A stretch of 64,000 nucleotides of DNA from an uncultured Desulfobacter sp. (GTDB taxonomy: Bacteria > Desulfobacterota > Desulfobacteria > Desulfobacterales > Desulfobacteraceae). Position 1 is the stretch's first letter; the number at the start of each line of letters is the position of its first letter. Location: the NCBI RefSeq assembly GCF_963666675.1, contig NZ_OY762929.1, positions 62,001 to 126,000 of the forward strand. The letters are read 5' to 3'. This document shows positions 26,977-35,667 of the stretch, one piece after another. Both the position numbers and the translations under genes were made by a program. The notes under the pieces are model-generated. The model was not told the DNA's origin. It searched no databases and saw only the letters and a program-made list of their open reading frames with translations.

Positions 26977-28191
26977 ATGGACAGTCAGAACGCAACGCAG
27001 CAAAAGCAAAAGGTAGAAATTGACATTGTAGGCGGCCGATTTGATAAAGTGACCACGGTGCTGGAGGAGTTTGAGCCGGGTGACGAAAAATTTATTCATT
27101 CCTATGAGAAAATGAGCCTTGATCCACGTGAGGTTGGGGATATCGGCGTAAGGGAAGTAGAAGTCAAGGTCCCGGCAAGGCTCCATCTTAACGTGTTTGA
27201 TATGAACCGATTCAATTTGAATCGCCCCGGTGGCGGTGGTCTCGGGGTAAGTATCGGTGTCTATTTCTATGCGAAAGTCAAGTCGATTCCCGAGCCGGTT
27301 ATTCGCACCACAGGAGAACGCCAGCTGATCATGGCGCATTACGGGCATATCTTTAAAAAATTGTTGGGATATCACGGCGGATTTGAAATAGAACTCCAGG
27401 ACCATAAGCGCCGACATGTGGGGCTTGGCTCTTCCATCGGCAGTATGTGTGCCGTGTGTATCGGTATGAATGAAGTTTTGGGAAGACCCTTTTACGGTTG
27501 GGAGTTGAGGCGGATCATGGGGTTTCACTCGTGTGAAGAGAGCCCTGTGAATGAACAATATCTGCTGCCCGCCTTTGAAACCGGTATCGGTGCCATGGTA
27601 AGTATCAACGGCGGCTGGGTCGTAGCCAGTGATGACCTGGTGCTGGTTCAGCGCGTGGCCCTGCCGGATACCAAGGTGCTGATGTTTATTCCGGAGGTTG
27701 ACAGTCTGCAAGACGAATTTAAAGGGGTTGAAACTGCGGCCGAATCCGAAGTTGAGCTTTTGATGCGGCGTGCAAGAACCCTGGATGCGCTTCAGGTCGG
27801 TGCCAAGGCACAAATTGTTCTGATGGACATGATCCCTGCAATGATCCGCAATGATCTGAAGAAGATGGGCGATGCCCTCTTTGAATTGACGCATATGGGC
27901 TCCAAACGGGCCGAGTGCGAACAGCACGGGGCTTTTGGAACGCCGATATACAGCTATATTAATGCCTTCCGGGAAATGGGAATTGAGGTGGCCGGTATGA
28001 GTTCCGTGGGCCCCACGGTGTATGCCCTGACCCGAAACCAGGATGCCTATGACCGGGCTCTCAAATACCTTAAATCTAAAAATATTTCCGACACGCGCAT
28101 CATAGAGACCGAAGTTGACAATGTTGGCGGCACGATTACGGAAAACGGGGTTGAAAGAACCTTTATAAATGACACCTGGCTCCAAGGATAA
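26977..28191 (+). CDS. GHMP-superfamily protein, beta-ribofuranosylaminobenzene 5'-phosphate synthase-like
   Basis: 404 residues. After about 60 N-terminal residues unlike the family comes the GHMP fold: VKVPARLHLNVFDMN, NRPGGGGLGVSIG, and the glycine-rich phosphate loop RRHVGLGSSIGSMCAVCIG. The C-terminal half has VAGMSSVGPTVYALT, typical of the GHMP C-terminal motif. The arrangement R-H/P-G-GGLG and VGLGSS is that of beta-RFA-P synthase, which condenses 4-hydroxybenzoate or p-aminobenzoate with PRPP in methanopterin synthesis, and of related kinases. Here it heads an operon with TrpF-like, dehydrogenase and aldolase genes. Whether it is a kinase or a phosphoribosyl-aryl synthase cannot be decided from sequence. 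AAGGGG precedes the ATG. Confidence 0.8.
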   Translation: MDSQNATQQKQKVEIDIVGGRFDKVTTVLEEFEPGDEKFIHSYEKMSLDPREVGDIGVREVEVKVPARLHLNVFDMNRFNLNRPGGGGLGVSIGVYFYAKVKSIPEPVIRTTGERQLIMAHYGHIFKKLLGYHGGFEIELQDHKRRHVGLGSSIGSMCAVCIGMNEVLGRPFYGWELRRIMGFHSCEESPVNEQYLLPAFETGIGAMVSINGGWVVASDDLVLVQRVALPDTKVLMFIPEVDSLQDEFKGVETAAESEVELLMRRARTLDALQVGAKAQIVLMDMIPAMIRNDLKKMGDALFELTHMGSKRAECEQHGAFGTPIYSYINAFREMGIEVAGMSSVGPTVYALTRNQDAYDRALKYLKSKNISDTRIIETEVDNVGGTITENGVERTFINDTWLQG

Positions 28192-28196
28192 GGCGT

Positions 28197-28892
28197 ATGA
28201 CAAGCAGTTATAAAGTCAAAATTTGCGGCACTACGAATTTGGATGATGCCCAAATGACTGCCGATGCAGGGGCGGATTTTTTCGGCGTGGTGGTGGAGGT
28301 TGATTTTTCCCCGAGATCTTTGACCATCGACGCGGCCAAACCGCTTTTTTCGACGCCCGTCCTTCCGCCGGTGGCCCTGGTTTACAATATGGCATCAGCG
28401 CGTGTTGAGACGCTCATTCAACAGCTGAATCCCTTTGCCGTACAATTTTTAAGCCTGGCGGAGCCTTCTTTTGTTATTTACCTGAAGAAGACCTATCCGA
28501 CGGTTGAAGTGTGGCAATCGATCCATCTGCCCCAGGCCGGTGAATCCGTAGATCTGAAAAATTTTCGAAAAACGGTTCAAGCATCCCTGAGCGGCGGTGC
28601 CGACGCCCTTCTTTTTGATACTGCCGCCTTATCCAGGGGTAAAATGAAATTCGGCGGCACCGGTATCACGTCGGATTGGGACATTGTCAAGGAACTGATG
28701 GATTCGATCCCGGGGTCAGTGCCCATCTGGCTGGCCGGCGGGATCAATCCCGACAACGTAGGCGAGGCCATTGATAAAATGAACCCCTACGGCATTGATT
28801 TATGCTCCGGCGTGGAAGCGACCCGCGGAAAAAAAGATGCGGAGAAGCTATCGTCACTGATGACAACCATTCGCGCCAAGCACTCAACATAG
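28197..28892 (+). CDS. Phosphoribosylanthranilate isomerase (TrpF)-family barrel protein
   Basis: 231 residues, an eight-stranded barrel of TrpF length. The two catalytic residues of TrpF are present: Cys in VKICGTTNLDD at the N-terminus and Asp in LLFDTAAL. The phosphate-binding motifs GGTGITSDW and LAGGINPDNVGEAI are also present, and the end GIDLCSGVEATRGKKD matches TrpF. True TrpF performs an Amadori rearrangement of N-(5-phosphoribosyl)anthranilate. No other trp gene is in the window, and the gene starts 5 bp after a beta-RFA-P synthase-like gene. A related isomerisation of another amino-sugar or aryl-ribosyl phosphate is therefore more likely than tryptophan synthesis. Ribosome site AAGGATAAGG. 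Confidence 0.85.
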   Translation: MTSSYKVKICGTTNLDDAQMTADAGADFFGVVVEVDFSPRSLTIDAAKPLFSTPVLPPVALVYNMASARVETLIQQLNPFAVQFLSLAEPSFVIYLKKTYPTVEVWQSIHLPQAGESVDLKNFRKTVQASLSGGADALLFDTAALSRGKMKFGGTGITSDWDIVKELMDSIPGSVPIWLAGGINPDNVGEAIDKMNPYGIDLCSGVEATRGKKDAEKLSSLMTTIRAKHST

Positions 28893-28904
28893 GAGATCTC
28901 ATTC

Positions 28905-29936
28905 GTGAAAGCAGCAGTCGTTCATGGAAAAAATGATATTCGCATCGAAGAATATCCGACACCAACGGCAGATGCCGGAGAAGTGATTGTAAAAACCAAA
29001 GTGTCAGGCATTTGCGCCACGGACATTAAAACTTTGCTGGGCCAAGGACTTCCCAAAGATTTACCCACCATTCTGGGACATGAGGTGGTGGGCGAGATTT
29101 TTGAAATCGGCCCAGGCGTTACGGAGTATCAACCCGGAGACCGGGTGGCGGTTTATCCCATTGCCGTTTGCGGCAAGTGTTATTACTGCCGCCAGGGCAG
29201 GCATAATTTATGCGAACACGAATTCGGTCTGGCCCACGGGATTGAAGGCGGGTTTGCCGAGTATGTGCGTCTGCCCAAGGAGATTGTGAACATCGGCGGG
29301 GTTGTCAAGCTGCCGGATGATGTACCTTTTGATAAGGCGGTTTTATCAGAACCCCTGTCATGCGCCCTGGCGTCCCTGACTACCTGCAAGGTCGGACCGG
29401 ACCAGGTTGTTTTGATTTTAGGCGCCGGCCCCATGGGGCTGATGCAGCTGAAACTTGCAAAGTGGATGGGTGCCGTTGTGATTGTTGTGGATTTGCTGGA
29501 AGATCGATTGGCCATTGCCAAGGAGATGGGGGCGGATCATTGCATCAATTCAAATACGACGGATCACATAGCTGAAGTTAAAAAGCTGACCGACAATCAG
29601 GGGGCGCAATCGGTTATTGCATCCCTGGGTATTCCGTCGGTGATCGAGGCAAATTTACAGCTCACCCGAAAAGGCGGTACCTTTAATATCTTTGGCGGGC
29701 CGCCGGCAGGCCAAACAATATCAGTGGATCCAAGATGGCTTCACTACCTTGAAATAAATCTGACCGGTACCTTTGCGGCATCACCTGACGATTTCAAAAA
29801 GAGCCTTGATCTGATCATAAACAACGAAATTACCGTTGATGATCTTGTCACGGACCGGTTTACCCTTGATTCGTTTTTAGACGCCGTAGAGCGTGCCAAG
29901 AAACAGCAAATGATTCGCGGGATTGTCGAATTTTAA
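28905..29936 (+). CDS. Zinc-dependent medium-chain alcohol/polyol dehydrogenase
   Basis: 343 residues from GTG 28905, with AGGAG 7 bp upstream. Catalytic zinc ligands are in SGICATDIKT and LGHEVVGE. The structural zinc site is complete (CGKCYYC plus the Cys in RHNLCEHE). The nucleotide-binding domain has LILGAGPMGLMQLKLAKWMG and an acidic residue in VVDLLEDR, which favours NAD over NADP. The group includes sorbitol, threonine and deoxy-scyllo-inosamine dehydrogenases, which oxidise a secondary alcohol to a ketone. It is the third gene of the four-gene operon and lies 12 bp after the TrpF-like gene. Confidence 0.9.
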   Translation: MKAAVVHGKNDIRIEEYPTPTADAGEVIVKTKVSGICATDIKTLLGQGLPKDLPTILGHEVVGEIFEIGPGVTEYQPGDRVAVYPIAVCGKCYYCRQGRHNLCEHEFGLAHGIEGGFAEYVRLPKEIVNIGGVVKLPDDVPFDKAVLSEPLSCALASLTTCKVGPDQVVLILGAGPMGLMQLKLAKWMGAVVIVVDLLEDRLAIAKEMGADHCINSNTTDHIAEVKKLTDNQGAQSVIASLGIPSVIEANLQLTRKGGTFNIFGGPPAGQTISVDPRWLHYLEINLTGTFAASPDDFKKSLDLIINNEITVDDLVTDRFTLDSFLDAVERAKKQQMIRGIVEF

Positions 29937-29960
29937 ATATATGAAAGGGGATGTCAGCTT

Positions 29961-30761
29961 ATGAATGGAAAAGAGAGACGACTGAGAAAAATTCTGAATA
30001 AAGAGACGGGACGGTCCTTGGTTCTTGCAGTTGATCACGGCATGGCGCTGGGTGCCATGACAGGTATTGTGGACATTGCCGATACGATTCAAAAACTCGA
30101 TGCCACCGGCAAGGTGGATTGCTGGCTGATGACCAAAGGGATTTATACCCATGCCTTTGATCCCACCGGAGAACCCGGGGTGATTCTTCGCGCCAGCGGC
30201 GGGGCGACCATTGCCGGGCCGGAACTTACCCGGGAAGGGCAGACCGCAGATACCGAAGAAGCCCTGCGCTTGGGTGTGGATGCCATGGCAACCTCCGCCT
30301 TTGTGGGATCGGTAAATGAACATGAAACCCTGATCGGCATGGCCCGGATGGCAACGGAATGCCGCAAATGGGATATGCCCCTGTTAGGCGTCATTGGTTT
30401 GGGAAAAACCAATGAAGATAAGAAAAAAGATCCCAAATTCATTGCCCTGGGTGCCCGGGTGGGTGCCGAGCACGGCGCGGATATCATCAAGACCTATTAC
30501 ACGGAAACCGATTTTGAGAAGGTTGTGGCCGGCTGCCCTGTACCGGTGATGATTGCCGGCGGCCCCAAATGCGAAACGGATCTTGATACGCTCAATATGA
30601 TATACGGTGCGCTCCAGGGCGGCGCCAAGGGTATTGTCATGGGACGAAACGTGTGGCAAAGCCCGCACCCCACTGCATTATTGTCAGCGGTTTACGGCCT
30701 GATACATGAAGGGATGAATGTGAAAGAGGCGGCGGACCTGCTCGCCCATGAGGCGAATTAA
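29961..30761 (+). CDS. DhnA/LsrF-type class I aldolase
   Basis: 266 residues of the DeoC/FbaB aldolase superfamily. The N-terminus has LVLAVDHGMALGAMTGI with the conserved Asp-His. The Schiff-base lysine is seen in GADIIKTYYTETDF. The phosphate site is VPVMIAGGPK followed by GAKGIVMGRNVWQ. Members include archaeal fructose-bisphosphate aldolase, LsrF and the AroA'-type 2-amino-3,7-dideoxy-heptulosonate synthase, so the reaction is carbon-carbon cleavage or transfer on a phosphorylated ketose. It is the last gene of the operon, with GAAAGGGG upstream and a strong bidirectional terminator 16 bp beyond its stop. Confidence 0.88.
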   Translation: MNGKERRLRKILNKETGRSLVLAVDHGMALGAMTGIVDIADTIQKLDATGKVDCWLMTKGIYTHAFDPTGEPGVILRASGGATIAGPELTREGQTADTEEALRLGVDAMATSAFVGSVNEHETLIGMARMATECRKWDMPLLGVIGLGKTNEDKKKDPKFIALGARVGAEHGADIIKTYYTETDFEKVVAGCPVPVMIAGGPKCETDLDTLNMIYGALQGGAKGIVMGRNVWQSPHPTALLSAVYGLIHEGMNVKEAADLLAHEAN

Positions 30762-30776
30762 ACCATCAAAAGACGC

Positions 30777-30824
30777 AAAAAAGCGTACATGCCGAAGATC
30801 ATCTGCCGGCATGTACGCTTTTTT
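30777..30824. terminator. Bidirectional intrinsic terminator
   Basis: An 18-bp perfect stem (30777-30794 with 30807-30824) including its A6/T6 ends, 12-base loop. It separates the convergent aldolase and CsgG-like genes. Confidence 0.93.
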
Positions 30825-30841
30825 GAATTGATCAATGAGTA

Positions 30842-31903
30842 TTACTGCCAATACTTTTGCAGATATTTTCTTTCAAGCAATTTAAGCGAGTTCACGTCAA
30901 CCTGTCCGCCCGGCGCAGAAAACTGAACAAGGTCGTCTCTGTAGGGGATTTTTCGGGCACTGCTGAATGTAAATGTCCGGGAACGGTCCTTGGTGATGAT
31001 CACATAATCGTAAACCCCGGCGGCCGCATTGTAATTGCGCTGGGTCATGACCCCTTGGAGAACATTGGAGGCCGCCATGGCCGCCGCACCGCCCTGGACA
31101 CCCATGGTCCCGCCTGTGCCGAGTCCGCCGGATACCGATTGGGCTTTATACGATTTTACGGCTCTGATGATATTGTTCATGGAGTCGGTGAATGCCGCCA
31201 CGATCACTTTTCCTTCAGGCGTTCTGCCGTAGGCCCCTGCCGCGCCCCCGACATGGGATCCAAACATGCCGCCCATAAGCGAAAAATCGGTATTCCTGGC
31301 GCTGCCTTCAGCCGCCGCCAGTTGAACTCCTGATCGGTTTTCAATCAGCGTCAGCATGGTGCTGGCATCACTGGTTTTAAATCCGCCGGCCACGGCACCG
31401 GCCACAGACCCGAACAGGCCGCCCACAACAGCACCACCTCCACTGGTGTCATTGGCGCTGAAGGTGATACTCGGCGTCATGGTGTAGTCTGCCGCCACCA
31501 TCTGGCCTTTGCCGAAATTGGAACCGCTGCGCATCTCTCCGGACTGCATCAAGGCACGTTCTTCCATCATCTGGTTCATGGCCTTGCCGCGTTCAACCAC
31601 CACAAAGCAATTGGACTGCTGGGCAAGCAGACGAAGCACGGGGACTGTTGACGGCAAACGCAGATCCCTTGTTAAATAGTGATACCACGGTTCATCTCTA
31701 TCTTCATAAATGGCCAGGGTGCCCATAGACGCCGCGCACCGTTCAAGCCCCTGGTTGGCATTCTGGGCATTGGCCCCGCCGGCAGATCCTGTGGCGGTTG
31801 TTTTTGCGCCGCTGTCACCGGAGGACATTGAAGACATACACCCTGCCGTCATGAGTGATAGGATGCAGGCTGTCACGATAGTTAAAAAAAGTTTTTTGTT
31901 CAT
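30842..31903 (-). CDS. CsgG/HfaB-like outer-membrane lipoprotein
   Basis: 353 residues from ATG 31903, with AAGGA 9 bp upstream; an ATG at 31912 sits on the ribosome site. A lipoprotein signal peptide ends in LMTAGC. A Ser/Gly/Ala linker follows, then a CsgG-like domain with PVLRLLAQQSNCFVVVERGK, MVAADYTMTPSITF and GKVIVAAFTDSMNNIIRAVK. Glycine-rich stretches (GGGAVVGGLFGSVAGAVAGG) resemble the pore-forming part. CsgG forms a nonameric outer-membrane channel for curli subunits. No curlin-like gene is next to it, so the cargo is unknown. Confidence 0.78.
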   Translation of the reverse strand: MNKKLFLTIVTACILSLMTAGCMSSMSSGDSGAKTTATGSAGGANAQNANQGLERCAASMGTLAIYEDRDEPWYHYLTRDLRLPSTVPVLRLLAQQSNCFVVVERGKAMNQMMEERALMQSGEMRSGSNFGKGQMVAADYTMTPSITFSANDTSGGGAVVGGLFGSVAGAVAGGFKTSDASTMLTLIENRSGVQLAAAEGSARNTDFSLMGGMFGSHVGGAAGAYGRTPEGKVIVAAFTDSMNNIIRAVKSYKAQSVSGGLGTGGTMGVQGGAAAMAASNVLQGVMTQRNYNAAAGVYDYVIITKDRSRTFTFSSARKIPYRDDLVQFSAPGGQVDVNSLKLLERKYLQKYWQ

Positions 31904-32254
31904 GCGAATCATTCCTTATAAATTAAAGTTGAAAGATCCAAAAAATTAATTTTATTGAAGACGAACCATTGACGGATCTGCAGTTACAAAATAGAGAAAG
32001 AGTTTTTTGATTTCGTCAATAGTATGATAGCCCCTTTTATTTTGTCAAGAATTAAGAAGTGATATTAGATATCGAACATGCCTGTTCATTATTCTCTTGA
32101 TACCATGATTCGTAAAAGTATTTATCATAGAGCAGGGAGAAATGGCTGATCCCTTTTCTAAAGTGAGTGTGTCTATTCAAAATCAAAAAAAATCCTGGAA
32201 AGATTAAATTATAAGTTTATACTTTGGGTTTTGTTTAGAAAAGGAAGTTTTTAG
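31904..32254. other. Divergent promoter region between CsgG-like and MFS genes
   Basis: About 350 bp, AT-rich, with no convincing coding frame. It must hold both promoters. I see no clear operator, repeat or riboswitch. AAAAGGAAG at 32237-32246 is the ribosome site of the MFS gene. Confidence 0.5.
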
Positions 32255-33523
32255 ATGCGTCACACCATCCACCTGTTTAAGAGGGATTCAATAAATACCA
32301 CAAAAAAAGAGGCCGGGAGATGGACATCCCGATTGGTTCAAATCAGACCCCTATTGCTGTTTTTGGCATTTTTTGCATTCTCCCTGAACATGAGGGCCGC
32401 GTTAACCTCTATTCCGCCGATCATTAATGAAATTCGCCAGGCGTTCGACATCAGTGCCGGACTTGCCGGTGCCCTGACGTCCATTCCGGTCTTCTGTTTC
32501 GGTTTTCTCTCTCCGGCGGCAGGATTGCTCATAAAGCGTATTGGCGTGGATACTTCCATTTTTATAACCCTTGTCGGGATTGCCGCCGGCTGTTTTATCC
32601 GTTCCGCTGGTGATGTCTGGGCGGCATTCGCCGGCACCGTGGTCATTGGTCTTGCCCTGACCATAGGCAATATTGCCGGTCTGATGGTTATCCATCGGGA
32701 CTTTCCAAAGCATGCCGGTACCATGACAGGCATCTATGTCAGTGGTATGAGCATTGGCTCCATGTCAACAACCGCCTTGACGGCGCCCATCTCACATGCC
32801 TCTGGCTGGCGAACAGCATTGATGCTCCCGGCTGTTCTGGCGTTGGTTGCAATTATTTTCTGGGTGGTACGAACCTGTTTGGATAAAAAATTAAGCCAAG
32901 CTCGGCATGGCGAGGCTCAGGCCGAGGCCAATACTTGCAAAGGACAAGGCACCTCGTCCATCCTCAAACAACCGGTCGCCTGGCTGCTCGCCATTGCCTT
33001 TGCCGCCCACACCTTTTTATTTTATGGTTTGACCGCCTGGCTGCCCGCATATCTGATCCAGACCGAAGGCATGACTGCCCAGGCCGCGGGCATTGCCGCA
33101 TCTCTGTTTCAAATTCTTGGGCTGCTGGGATGTTTCGCTCTGCCCATCATGGCCTCAAGCCAACGTTTTTCAAGTAGATTCATGGTGCTTGTGGTTACCA
33201 TTTCCTGGATTATTACCGCTTCCGGCTACTGGCTTGCACCGTCACAATGGGTCATCTGGACGATTTTTGGCGGTATCGGATCTGGGGGAGGCTTTACCGT
33301 TATTTTCAGCCTGGTCATGAATTATGCCCGGGACATGGATGAAAACCGCAGTATTTCAACCATGGTACAAAGCATAGGTTACATGGTTGCCTCGGCAAGC
33401 CCCTTCGTCATCGGCCACGTCCATGAACTGACAGGTCAATGGGGCATTTGCATGGGTATTTTGGCTGCCGCGGGCGTTGTTATGACCCTGTGCGGCATAG
33501 GAGCGGCCGGGCGTGCGAACTAG
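32255..33523 (+). CDS. MFS transporter, CynX/NimT (cyanate/2-nitroimidazole) family
   Basis: 422 residues with about 12 membrane spans after a polar N-terminal tail of about 28 residues. The family opening is seen as FLAFFAFSLNMRAALTSIPP, followed by LTSIPVFCFGFLSPAAGLL, and the middle TAWLPAYLIQTEGMTAQAAG. These blocks are characteristic of the CynX/NimT group. Substrates in the family are small anions or drugs; cyanate transport is known for CynX itself, but no cyanase gene is nearby. It stands as a single gene. Confidence 0.87.
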   Translation: MRHTIHLFKRDSINTTKKEAGRWTSRLVQIRPLLLFLAFFAFSLNMRAALTSIPPIINEIRQAFDISAGLAGALTSIPVFCFGFLSPAAGLLIKRIGVDTSIFITLVGIAAGCFIRSAGDVWAAFAGTVVIGLALTIGNIAGLMVIHRDFPKHAGTMTGIYVSGMSIGSMSTTALTAPISHASGWRTALMLPAVLALVAIIFWVVRTCLDKKLSQARHGEAQAEANTCKGQGTSSILKQPVAWLLAIAFAAHTFLFYGLTAWLPAYLIQTEGMTAQAAGIAASLFQILGLLGCFALPIMASSQRFSSRFMVLVVTISWIITASGYWLAPSQWVIWTIFGGIGSGGGFTVIFSLVMNYARDMDENRSISTMVQSIGYMVASASPFVIGHVHELTGQWGICMGILAAAGVVMTLCGIGAAGRAN

Positions 33524-33704
33524 TGTTTGCATGCACAAATGCCCGTTTGGTTTTTACGAAAAAAATTTCGGTCTTCACATATATTCGCATGCTTCTCCCA
33601 TAATATGTTCTGTCCCTTTCATCCATCCAACCTCGGCTCCAGACAGGGCGTTACGTTAAATTTTAACTCACGAAATAACAACCTAAAACTATTAAAAAGT
33701 GCTC

Positions 33705-33733
33705 TTGACAGAAGATGATAACGCCCTTATTAT
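33705..33733 (+). promoter_or_regulatory. Sigma-70-type promoter of the TetR-RND operon
   Basis: TTGACA (33705-33710), a 17-bp spacer and TATTAT (33728-33733). It is a perfect -35 with optimal spacing and a near-consensus -10, about 110 bp upstream of the tetR-like start. Confidence 0.8.
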
Positions 33734-33740
33734 ACGCGAA

Positions 33741-33765
33741 AGTCATTTTTTGACTATTTGGTCAG
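33741..33765 (+). promoter_or_regulatory. Probable TetR-family operator
   Basis: Two overlapping inverted repeats just downstream of the promoter: AGTCA-TTTTT-TGACT (33741-33755) and TTGACTATTTGGTCAG (33750-33765, arms TGAC and GTCA). The position next to the start of transcription and directly before a TetR-type gene suggests autoregulation. Confidence 0.6.
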
Positions 33766-33844
33766 TTTTTTGAACGATGTGGTCAAGAAATGTTTTTATT
33801 TTCCCCCACGATAATGATGCGGGGGCAACCCAAGGAAAGGTTAA

Positions 33845-34447
33845 ATGAATTCGCCCACCAAAAGAAAAGAGATGATGAACCGGCTGCTCAAGGAGATAGT
33901 GGTAAAAACCGTGCTGGCAATGATCCAGGAAGGCACATCCATTACCATGGATAAAGTGGCGGTCAGATGCGGTGTCTCTAAAGGAACTTTGTACAACTAT
34001 TTTAAAAACAAAAAAGATTTATTGAATTATGTTCATGAGGCGGTGATTATCCCCATGAAAAAGGGATCAAACAAAATATTTAAGAAAAATATTCCGCCCA
34101 TGGAAAAAATATATGGATTTGTGGGTAATCTGTTTGATTTCCACAAGGAATACCCACTTTATTTTAAGTTCATTCAGAGTCAGCGTTCGGCGGCCGATGC
34201 CGTCACAGAGCGCATGGACGTGATCATTCTTCCCCTGGTCAATGTCTGCCGGGAGGGCATGCGCCAGGGACAGTTTGTGGATGCAGATCCCTATGTCATG
34301 GCAGCCATGATCTTCGGTACAGTGGTCGGGCCCTTGGAATCCCTCACATATCGGGAGGATGCGCTCCAGGATTTAGAAACACTCAAACAGGAAATTGTCC
34401 GTTTTTTGGACAAATGTATACTAAAGGAACAGGAGAAATCGTTATGA
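33845..34447 (+). CDS. TetR/AcrR-family repressor of the RND operon
   Basis: 200 residues. The N-terminal helix-turn-helix is clear (SITMDKVAVRCGVSKGTLYN followed by YFKNKKDLLNYV). A helical ligand domain of the AcrR type follows, with VGNLFDFHKEYPLYFKFIQSQ. The stop codon overlaps the start of the adaptor gene (ATGA at 34444-34447), so the regulator is translationally coupled to the efflux genes. By analogy it represses its own operon and releases DNA when a transported compound binds. The inverted repeats at 33741-33765 are the likely operator. Confidence 0.93.
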   Translation: MNSPTKRKEMMNRLLKEIVVKTVLAMIQEGTSITMDKVAVRCGVSKGTLYNYFKNKKDLLNYVHEAVIIPMKKGSNKIFKKNIPPMEKIYGFVGNLFDFHKEYPLYFKFIQSQRSAADAVTERMDVIILPLVNVCREGMRQGQFVDADPYVMAAMIFGTVVGPLESLTYREDALQDLETLKQEIVRFLDKCILKEQEKSL

Positions 34448-35637
34448 AGCGTTTTATGCTTGGCTTTGTCACTGCCGTAATTATTGGCGGTGGATATTTG
34501 TATTACTCAGGACAGTTTGCGATGCCCTGGGCAGGGGCGCAAAAAGACCAGGCGCCTTCCCGGTCCGAGCAGGCGCACGCCCACTCTGGCCCGGCCCGTC
34601 CGCCGGTTGAAGTGGCCGTTTATACGGTCAAGCCCAAGGAAGTGGTTTTCACCAAAGATCTGGCCGGCAGAACTGCTGCATACCAGGTGGCTGAAATTCG
34701 TCCCCAGGTCACAGGCATCATCCTGAAACGGATGTTTACCCAGGGAAGTATCGTTAAAAAGGGGCAGCAGCTTTATCAGATTGATCCCGCCACCTACAAG
34801 GCTGCATATGAATCCGCAGCCGCCAGCCTGATTCGTGCCCAGGCTGATGTCAAGGCCGTGGAACCTAAGCTTGCACGATACAGCCGCCTGGTGAAGGTGG
34901 GCGGTGTCAGCCGCCAGATCTATGACGATACCGTGGCCGCCCTGGCCCAGGCCAAGGCGGGGGTTGCAGTGGCCAAAGCCAATTTGACCACGGCAAAAAT
35001 TAATTTAGATTATACCAAAGTGTTTTCACCCATATCCGGCCGCATCGGCAAATCATCGGTTACCGAAGGTGCCCTGGTGACGGCCAATCAGACCTTCGCC
35101 CTTGCCGTGGTCCAGAATCTGGACTGGATTTATGTGGATGTGAACCAGTCCAGCGAAGAGTTATTGGCCTTGAAAAAAGGACTGAACAACCCTGAGATGA
35201 ACTCCATGGTCAATCTGTTCATCGGCAAGGACGGCACTCCCTATGACCGTGAAGGCAAGCTTTTATTCTCCGATGCCACGGTGGACCAGAGTACAGGCAT
35301 GGTTCAGCTTCGCGTGCTGTTTCCCAATCCGGATAATGACCTTCTGCCGGGGCTTTTTGTCCGGGCCCGGGTGGAACAGTCCCGCCAGGAAAAAGCCATT
35401 GTGGTGCCCCAGCAGTCCGTGGTTCGTAATCCGGACGGATCTGTCTTTGTATGGATTGTGGATAAGGAGGATACCGTAAAACACCGCAACGTCACCGTCC
35501 TTCAGGCGGTGAAAGACCAGTGGGTGGTCTCCTCCGGCCTTGCCTCCGGCGACCGGGTGGTGGTGGAAGGGTTGCAGAAAATCAGCAACCAGGCCAAGGT
35601 CACAACCATAGAATTTAACGCATCCACCAACTCCTGA
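34444..35637 (+). CDS. RND efflux periplasmic adaptor subunit (AcrA/MexA-like)
   Basis: 397 residues from ATG 34444, with AGGAG upstream. One N-terminal membrane anchor (MKRFMLGFVTAVIIGGGYLY) has no lipobox Cys. Then come the lipoyl/barrel-sandwich half (RPQVTGIILKRMFTQGSIVK, KKGQQLYQIDPATYKAAYES), an alpha-helical hairpin with repeated Ala-rich heptads, the returning lipoyl half (YTKVFSPISGRIGKSSVTEG) and the beta-barrel. It bridges the inner-membrane pump and the outer-membrane factor in a tripartite efflux complex. A 30-bp gap separates it from the pump gene. Confidence 0.95.
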   Translation: MKRFMLGFVTAVIIGGGYLYYSGQFAMPWAGAQKDQAPSRSEQAHAHSGPARPPVEVAVYTVKPKEVVFTKDLAGRTAAYQVAEIRPQVTGIILKRMFTQGSIVKKGQQLYQIDPATYKAAYESAAASLIRAQADVKAVEPKLARYSRLVKVGGVSRQIYDDTVAALAQAKAGVAVAKANLTTAKINLDYTKVFSPISGRIGKSSVTEGALVTANQTFALAVVQNLDWIYVDVNQSSEELLALKKGLNNPEMNSMVNLFIGKDGTPYDREGKLLFSDATVDQSTGMVQLRVLFPNPDNDLLPGLFVRARVEQSRQEKAIVVPQQSVVRNPDGSVFVWIVDKEDTVKHRNVTVLQAVKDQWVVSSGLASGDRVVVEGLQKISNQAKVTTIEFNASTNS

Positions 35638-35667
35638 TATCAGGATAAATGACAGCAGGATAAAAAC

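Larger units (their letters stand above)
33524..33844. other. Regulatory region of the RND efflux operon
   Basis: About 320 bp without a gene. It contains a near-consensus sigma-70 promoter at 33705-33733 and overlapping inverted repeats at 33741-33765. The ribosome site AAGGAAAGG of the TetR gene is at 33833-33841. Nothing else is recognised in 33524-33700. Confidence 0.65.

Noticed and set aside
26944..28203. 419-residue open frame on the minus strand
   Set aside because: It mirrors the GHMP-like gene exactly; the translation is low in conserved motifs while the plus strand carries the full family pattern.
28197..28892. Tryptophan-pathway trpF
   Set aside because: The family and catalytic residues fit, but no other trp gene is present and the operon partners point elsewhere; the symbol was therefore withheld.
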